A stretch of DNA of 13,818 bases. Origin: Xylaria sp. FL1777. Lineage: Eukaryota; Ascomycota; Sordariomycetes; Xylariales; Xylariaceae. Location: contig MU401008.1 in NCBI GenBank assembly GCA_022578965.1, positions 1-13,818 of the forward strand, given 5' to 3'. How positions within the stretch are numbered: the stretch's first letter is position 1; the number at the start of each line of letters is the position of its first letter. The notes beneath the pieces are model-generated. The model worked only from the letters and a program-made list of their open reading frames with translations. It was not told the DNA's origin and did not search any database. This document shows, in pieces, positions 9,720-13,818 of the stretch. Position numbers and translations under genes: made by a program.

Positions 9720-10010
9720 TTCTTTTTAATTTTAAAGAAAGCTTAAAAAGCTTTTAAAAAACTAAAACTAAAAGTTATTTTTAACCTTATAGTTAAACTA
9801 TTTAATTTATAAAAAAAAAAAAAGCTAAAAATAAATGCTTTAAATAATATAATTGCAAAAGTTTTAAAACAACTAAAAAATAACAAAAAATAGCACTTAA
9901 TAGTTTATTACTTTAAAGCACTATAAAATGCAGCATTATAATACTTTATATATAACAAAGAACTGCTTATAATTATTATAGCACTTAAAAAATAAGAACT
10001 ATTTTTTATA
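9720..10010 (+). pseudogene. RNase H domain remnant
   Basis: KINALNNIIAKVLKQ at 9828-9872 matches the family block ETDAS...IGAVLxQ, with the key Asp now Asn at 9834. HLIVYYFKAL and then YNKELLIIIIALKK (9951 on) match the HPVAYYSRKL and YDKELLAIVxALxxW blocks, with YDKE now YNKE. The frame is unchanged from RT. In the living element RNase H removes the RNA strand of the RNA-DNA hybrid. Order and spacing after RT are normal for Ty3/Gypsy. Confidence 0.88.
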
Positions 10011-10538
10011 AAAACTATAAAACTAATTAAAATTTATTTAAATTATTAAAACTTAATAAAATTTATAACTATATAAAAAATTATTAAACAATATAAAAAT
10101 TAAATAGTTTTTTTTTTTAAGTTTAATTTTAAAATATGTTATATTAAAAAAAAAGAAAACATTTAAATAAACATATTTAGTTAATAAAGTTAAAAAAAAT
10201 TTAAAGTTTTAAAAAAAAACATTTAAGTATTATATTCTTAAAAAAATAAAAGCTTAAAAATTAAAGTTATACTTAAAAATCTTATAAATATATAGCTATA
10301 ATAAGCTTATAACTTAAAAAAGTTAGCATAACTATAAAAACACAAAAAATTAAAAAATAATAAGCTAATATATAAACATAAAGTTTATTTACTAAAATTT
10401 TTATAAAATAAGTTTATTAAAAAATTTTATAAATATTTATTATATAAATACTAAAAAGTAATAAAAATAGTTTAACAATTATAAAAAAAGTACAATTTTT
10501 TAAAACTATAAAATATAGTTAAATTTATTATAAAAAAG

Positions 10539-10960
10539 TATAATATTTATAATAAAGCTAAAGCAGCTTAACATAAGCTTTATAAACTATTATAACTTAT
10601 ATAAATATTTAAATAAACATAATATATTATTGCTTAAGATTTTATTATAGTATTATTTTTATTAACTAATTTAGTTATAAAAATATAATATAATAAAATA
10701 TAAATTATTATTAATAAATTTACTAAGTATGTTTATTTTTTACTGTTTAAAAAAAATATAATAGCTAAACAATTTATATATATTTTTATATATTAATATT
10801 TAAATAAGCATAAACTACTAAAAAAAATTATTTTAAACTAAAATAAATTGTTTATTTTTAAGTTTAAAATTAGCTTTTTTAAACTTATTAATATTAAACT
10901 AAAGTTTTTAACTGTTTACTACTTATAAACAAATAAATAAACAAAAAAACTAAACTAAAT
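10539..10960 (+). pseudogene. Integrase: zinc-binding end and DDE catalytic core remnant
   Basis: YNIYNKAKAA at 10539 fits the C-x2-C end of the HHCC zinc domain, with both Cys now Tyr. The first catalytic Asp is kept in DFII at 10638 (family MDFITGLP). NKFTKYVYF at 10713-10739 matches V-D-x-x-T-K-x-A-x-F. The second catalytic Asp is Asn at 10836, just before NKLFIFKF. The last block, TVYYL-stop-TNK-stop-TKKLN from 10911, matches TxYHPQTDGQTERxNQ almost position by position, with the catalytic Glu now Lys at 10944. After it, ILKQYL continues the consensus. Integrase inserts the cDNA and makes the 5-bp target duplication seen here. Confidence 0.93.
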
Positions 10961-11297
10961 ATTAAAACAATATTTATAAAGTTATATTAACTATTAATAA
11001 AATAATTAAATAAAACTATTATTAATAGCATAGATTTTATATAATATATTAATAAACAAAAATATAAACATATTTTTGCATAAAGTTATTTATAAATAGC
11101 AAGCAACTATTAAAAAACAAAAAAAAACATTAATAAAAGTACTTGCTATTTTAACTATAGTACTTTAAGCAAGAACTATTATAACAAAAATTAAAACATT
11201 ATAAGCTAAACTATAATTATGCTTTTAATTTTTATAACAATAAATGTTAGTATACTATAATAAAAAACAAACTAAAGAACTAATCTTTAAAAAAAAA

Positions 11298-11505
11298 AAC
11301 AAGGTTTACTTATTATAATAAAAATAAAATATAAACATTAATATTTTTTAAATTAAAACAAAACAACTAAGCAATAAATTAAAATTTAAAAAATTTAGCT
11401 TTTTTAAAATTAAAAAAGTTATTTTATTTATTAACTATAAACTATTATTATTAAAAAATATGCAAATTTATTTTATTTTTTATATTTTTTTACTAAAACT
11501 AGCAT
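11298..11505 (+). pseudogene. Integrase C-terminal (GPY/F-type) region remnant
   Basis: NKVYLL at 11298 corresponds to the G-D-K-V-x-L strand that opens this module. MQIYFIFYIFLLKLA at 11460-11504 matches the M-K-I-H-P-V-F-H-V-S-L-L-E-P-A signature that closes it, with His to Tyr, Pro to Phe or Leu, Ser to Phe and Glu to Lys, all by transitions. The module contributes to DNA binding, and in chromoviruses it leads into the chromodomain, as here. Confidence 0.85.
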
Positions 11506-11564
11506 TTATTAAAACATTTATTAAAACATAACTAAAAATAAAAATAAATTAAAATGTTTATAAA

Positions 11565-11687
11565 GTTAAAAATATATTAAATTTCTGTTAAAATAACAAT
11601 AACTTAAAATATTTTATTAAATAAAAAAAATATTTATATGTTAATAATACTTAAAAACCTAAAAAATACTTAAAGATTATTAAAGTA
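11565..11687 (+). pseudogene. Chromodomain remnant at the C-terminus of pol
   Basis: VKNILNF (11565 on) matches the first strand V-E-x-I-L-D. KYFIK-stop-KKYLY at 11607-11639 matches Y-L-V-K-W-K-G-Y, with the Trp codon now TAA and Gly now Lys. VNNT-stop-KPKK at 11640-11666 matches N-T-W-E-P-x-x-N, with the second Trp also a stop. Chromodomains read methylated histone H3 (mainly K9) and direct chromovirus integration to heterochromatin. The aromatic-cage tryptophans are exactly the residues lost. Frame and order after integrase make the assignment firm. Confidence 0.88.
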
Positions 11688-11784
11688 GTTATAAATTAGT
11701 TTTATTGCTAATATTTTAACTGCTTAAAACTAAAAAAAAAAAGTTAACTTTAAAAAAAACACTTAAGAAATTTTAATTAAACTT

Positions 11785-12300
11785 AAATAAAGCAGCTTGC
11801 ATTACTTTAGCTTGCTTTTTTTATTATTTTTGCTTTTTTACTAACGCTTTTTATTCTTTTTTAATGTGCTTTATTTTGTTTAGTTTATTTAAGAACTAAA
11901 GCTTTTGCTAAACTATTTTAATACTTTTTACTTTTAAAAAACGTTTTTATATATAAAGCTAAGCTAACTTGCTTAAAATAAAATTAAAGCTATTTTAAGT
12001 TTGTTTTAATTTTTTTTAAACTAAAAATAACTATTGCTTTACTTGCTTTTTTTTTTTTTTTAAAACAATAGTATTTAAAAACTATATTATTAATTAAGTT
12101 AATTAAAACTTTTAATTTATTGCAAAAGCAACTAGCATATACGCATTTAAAACAACAAAATATATTATTTGTTATTTTATACGTTAATAATTAATTAAAG
12201 CAGCAAAAATAAAGCATAACTTTATAATTAGTAAAATTAATAAAAAAAGCAAAAATAAGTTTTTGTTTTGTTTTAAATAAGCAATTAGTTTTTTTAATGC
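11785..12300 (-). pseudogene. Candidate antisense ORF remnant inside the retrotransposon
   Basis: Between pol and the 3' LTR the plus strand changes from A-rich to T-rich. Reading the minus strand from GCA (12300-12298) gives about 170 codons with about 12 stops and protein-like stretches. These include ALKKLIAYLKQNKN, then VVLNAYMLVAFAIN, then a basic Ser/Ala/Lys-rich end (SLAKALVLK, KRIKSVSKKAKIIKKAS) and NASCFI before stops near 11790. I recognise no family. Antisense accessory ORFs in the 3' part of Ty3/Gypsy elements are known in plants, so this could be a fungal example. It could also be a nested insertion or chance. The opposite plus-strand frame is Phe/Cys-rich and equally broken. Confidence 0.35.
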
Positions 12301-12373
12301 GTTTTAATATTATAATATATAAAAAAAAAAAGAAAAAAGAATACTTACGAAAAATTATTAAAACAACAATTTT

Positions 12374-12386
12374 AAAAGAAAAGAAA
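12374..12386 (+). other. Polypurine tract
   Basis: AAAAGAAAAGAAA, followed by TAA, sits immediately before the 3' LTR start at 12390. This is the expected place and type of the purine primer for plus-strand DNA synthesis. A second purine run lies at about 12321-12340. The first is preferred because of its adjacency to the LTR. In A-rich sequence a purine run alone is weak evidence. Confidence 0.5.
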
Positions 12387-12498
12387 TAATATTATAAAAT
12401 TAGTATTAAAGTAGCTTTTAAAGTAGCTTAATGCTTTTATATATATTTTGTACTTTTTTTTTTGCTAGCTAAAGCTAAAGTTATATAATAACTTATTT

Positions 12499-12602
12499 AG
12501 TTTATTAAGCTTATAATAATTTAAAGCTTATTAAGCTTATAGTAATTTAAAGCTTATTAAGCTTATAATAATTTAGTGCTTATTAAACTTATAATAATTT
12601 AA
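12499..12602 (+). repeat. Four 26-bp tandem repeats in the 3' LTR
   Basis: These are the exact counterparts of 5289-5392 (offset 7210). Several units retain AAGCTTAT and TAATTTAA. This copy has lost more C and G than the 5' array, for example GCAG to ATAA in the last unit. Confidence 0.85.
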
Positions 12603-12849
12603 AAGAAATTACTACTTTTTTTACTTTTTTTTTGTTTATATAATTATGTACTTTTTATATTTAGTTATTTATTTAGTTTTAGTTCTTTAGCTATTAATTT
12701 TTTATAACTACTAAACATTAATACATTTATTACTTTTAATTTTTTAAGACCTTTATTAATGCATAGTAGTAAAAGTACTTTAAAAACCTCTTTAATGAAC
12801 TACTGTTAAAAATCCTATTATTACTTGCAAATTAAAACCCTAAAGGTAA

Positions 12850-12875
12850 ACCTGTTATATTAATATATAATAGGT
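12850..12875. repeat. AT-rich hairpin near the LTR end
   Basis: ACCTGTTATAT, spacer TAAT, ATATAATAGGT: an 11-bp stem with a single mismatch that a C-to-T change explains. The same palindrome in the 5' LTR (5640-5665) is intact as pure A/T. It could mark the RNA 3'-end processing region of the LTR, but position is the only support. Confidence 0.5.
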
Positions 12876-12883
12876 CTGTTATA

Positions 12884-12888
12884 AAAGT
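12884..12888 (+). repeat. 3' target-site duplication AAAGT
   Basis: Identical to 5175-5179. Removing the element and one copy rejoins AATAAAGT to ATTATAAAC, giving an uninterrupted AT-rich pre-insertion site. Confidence 0.9.
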
Positions 12889-13818
12889 ATTATAAACTTA
12901 ATATACTTTAAATATTTTTTTTTTGTTTTTATAAATAATAAAAGTTTATAAAATATAACTAATATTATTTTATAGTTATATAATATTTAAAAATAAAGCA
13001 AACTTTTTTAAATGTAATAATTTAAATAAAAAACAAATAATATAAACTAATAAATAATTAGTTGCTTTATTTATATAAGCTAAAGTTAGCATTAAATAAA
13101 AAAAAAGCTATTTTCTTTTAAAAAAAATAGTAGTATATTATTATAACTACATAAATAAATTAAACATATTTAAACTAGCAATTATAAAACAGTTAATTAA
13201 ATTTTATATAATATTTTTATAATTTATGCTAAAATTTTAAATATTATTTTTAAAGTTAAAATTATTATATATAAATATAACATTTAAATTATAAGCAATA
13301 TACTTTAAATTAAGCTATATATTTATTAATTTAAATACTAAAATATTAATTAATTAGCTATTATATATATAATTTTATTTAGCTATTTTATTTAGTTGTT
13401 TTAAAATAAACTTATAGCTAATATATACTTTAAATTAAACAAAAGTATTAATTATTTAAGTTTATATTTTATTATTATAAAAATAAATACTAATAAATTA
13501 TTATAAAAAATTACTTATTAAAAATATATATATATTTAATAATAAAGCTATAATTATATATACTTTAGCAATATAAAAAAATAATATATTAGCTTTAGTT
13601 ATATTATAAAATTTATGCTTAGTTTATTAATTTATAAAAATACCTAAAAAAAAGCAGCAAAACATAAAAATATGTTTTAAATTTAAAACTAAAAAAAAAC
13701 AAAGTAACTTTTTAATTTATTGCATATTATAAATATTTTTAATTTAGTAAAGCTTTTTATTAAAAGCTTTAAATGCTTTAAAATTAAATTTAATAAAAAC
13801 TAGTTATTTAAATAAAAT
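12889..13818. other. AT-rich 3' flank, nothing recognised
   Basis: About 930 bp of the same extreme AT composition. No open frame above about 60 codons, no RNA gene and no repeat shared with the rest of the window was seen. It is probably the continuation of the repeat-derived DNA into which the retrotransposon inserted. Confidence 0.6.

Larger units (their letters stand above)
5940..11780 (+). pseudogene. gag-pol: RIP-degraded gag-pol polyprotein of the chromovirus, single frame
   Basis: In the frame whose codons start at positions divisible by 3, consecutive blocks carry recognisable Ty3/Gypsy signatures: a low-complexity N-terminal part (5940-6340), Gag capsid (6342-6950), CCHC knuckle (7017), RT (8778-9536), RNase H (9720-10010), integrase (10539-10960), the integrase C-terminal motif (11298-11505) and chromodomain (11565-11687). 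All are in phase, so no net frameshift separates them and gag and pol were probably one ORF of about 1,900 codons. Stops fall mainly where Q, R or W is expected; other changes such as D to N, E to K, G to R or K, and P to L or F are also transitions. The start is uncertain: the readable trace begins near 5940, and the ATG at 6342 probably lies inside Gag. The end lies between the in-frame stops near 11697 and 11778. Confidence 0.9.
5180..12883 (+). mobile_element. Complete RIP-inactivated Ty3/Gypsy chromovirus-type LTR retrotransposon
   Basis: The element is 7704 bp: LTRs at 5180-5673 and 12390-12883 (constant offset 7210), a 5-bp target duplication AAAGT, a possible primer-binding site after the 5' LTR and a purine tract before the 3' LTR. 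The internal region reads in one forward frame as Gag with a CCHC knuckle, reverse transcriptase, RNase H, integrase and chromodomain. RT before integrase is the Ty3/Gypsy (Metaviridae) order, and the chromodomain places it among chromoviruses. These are common in fungi and use the chromodomain to steer integration into heterochromatin. Every domain contains stops and changed catalytic residues, so the copy is dead. It could move only if proteins came from an intact relative, and its LTRs are mutated too. Confidence 0.95.
12390..12883 (+). repeat. 3' LTR (494 bp)
   Basis: This is the gap-free partner of 5180-5673. It starts TATTATA where the 5' copy has TGTTATA, so the canonical TG has become TA. 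Near its start it is the more mutated copy (GTATTAAAGTAGC against GCACTAAGGTGGC). Near its end it is the better preserved one (CCTGTTATAT against TTTATTATAT). Mutations therefore hit the two copies independently and patchily. It ends TGTTATA followed by the target duplication. Confidence 0.96.

Noticed and set aside
1..13818. Mitochondrial, apicomplexan or Dictyostelium origin because of the extreme AT content
   Set aside because: No rRNA, tRNA or conserved organelle gene is visible. The window contains an LTR chromovirus whose LTR differences are all transitions, which points to RIP in a filamentous ascomycete.

Overview
This window is a block of extremely AT-rich repeat DNA, roughly 12-15% G+C by eye. 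It has no intact gene. Two relationships inside it show how it was made. The two copies of a long terminal repeat (LTR), and the two arms of a large palindrome, differ by C/T and G/A transitions. Glutamine, arginine and tryptophan codons of a transposon polyprotein have become stop codons while the reading phase is kept. That is the signature of repeat-induced point mutation (RIP), so the likely source is a filamentous ascomycete (Pezizomycotina), in an AT-rich, probably heterochromatic block. I cannot name the species.

Layout. (1) Positions 1-1737 form a near-perfect inverted repeat: two arms of about 860 bp around a loop of about 17 nt, with the left arm cut by the window edge. A family of short alternating inverted motifs lies near the centre. 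The only two ORFs longer than 60 codons in the window are mirror copies in the two arms. (2) Positions 1738-5174 are AT-rich DNA without a recognisable gene. Two weak protein-like stretches are noted near 3.5-4.2 kb. (3) Positions 5180-12883 are a complete, RIP-inactivated LTR retrotransposon of 7704 bp. It has 494-bp LTRs flanked by a perfect 5-bp target duplication, AAAGT. One forward frame (codons starting at positions divisible by 3) carries Gag with a CCHC zinc knuckle, reverse transcriptase, RNase H, integrase and a C-terminal chromodomain, in that order. This makes it a Ty3/Gypsy chromovirus. (4) Between the end of pol and the 3' LTR (about 11785-12345) the strand composition flips from A-rich to T-rich, and the minus strand reads as a degraded protein of about 170 codons. 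This is a candidate antisense accessory ORF or a nested insertion. (5) Positions 12889-13818 are AT-rich flank with nothing recognisable.

Nothing here should be expressed as a functional protein. The value of the window is as a fossil: element structure, target site, domain order and mutation spectrum can all be read. The parts that known features do not explain are the palindrome and the antisense segment inside the retrotransposon.
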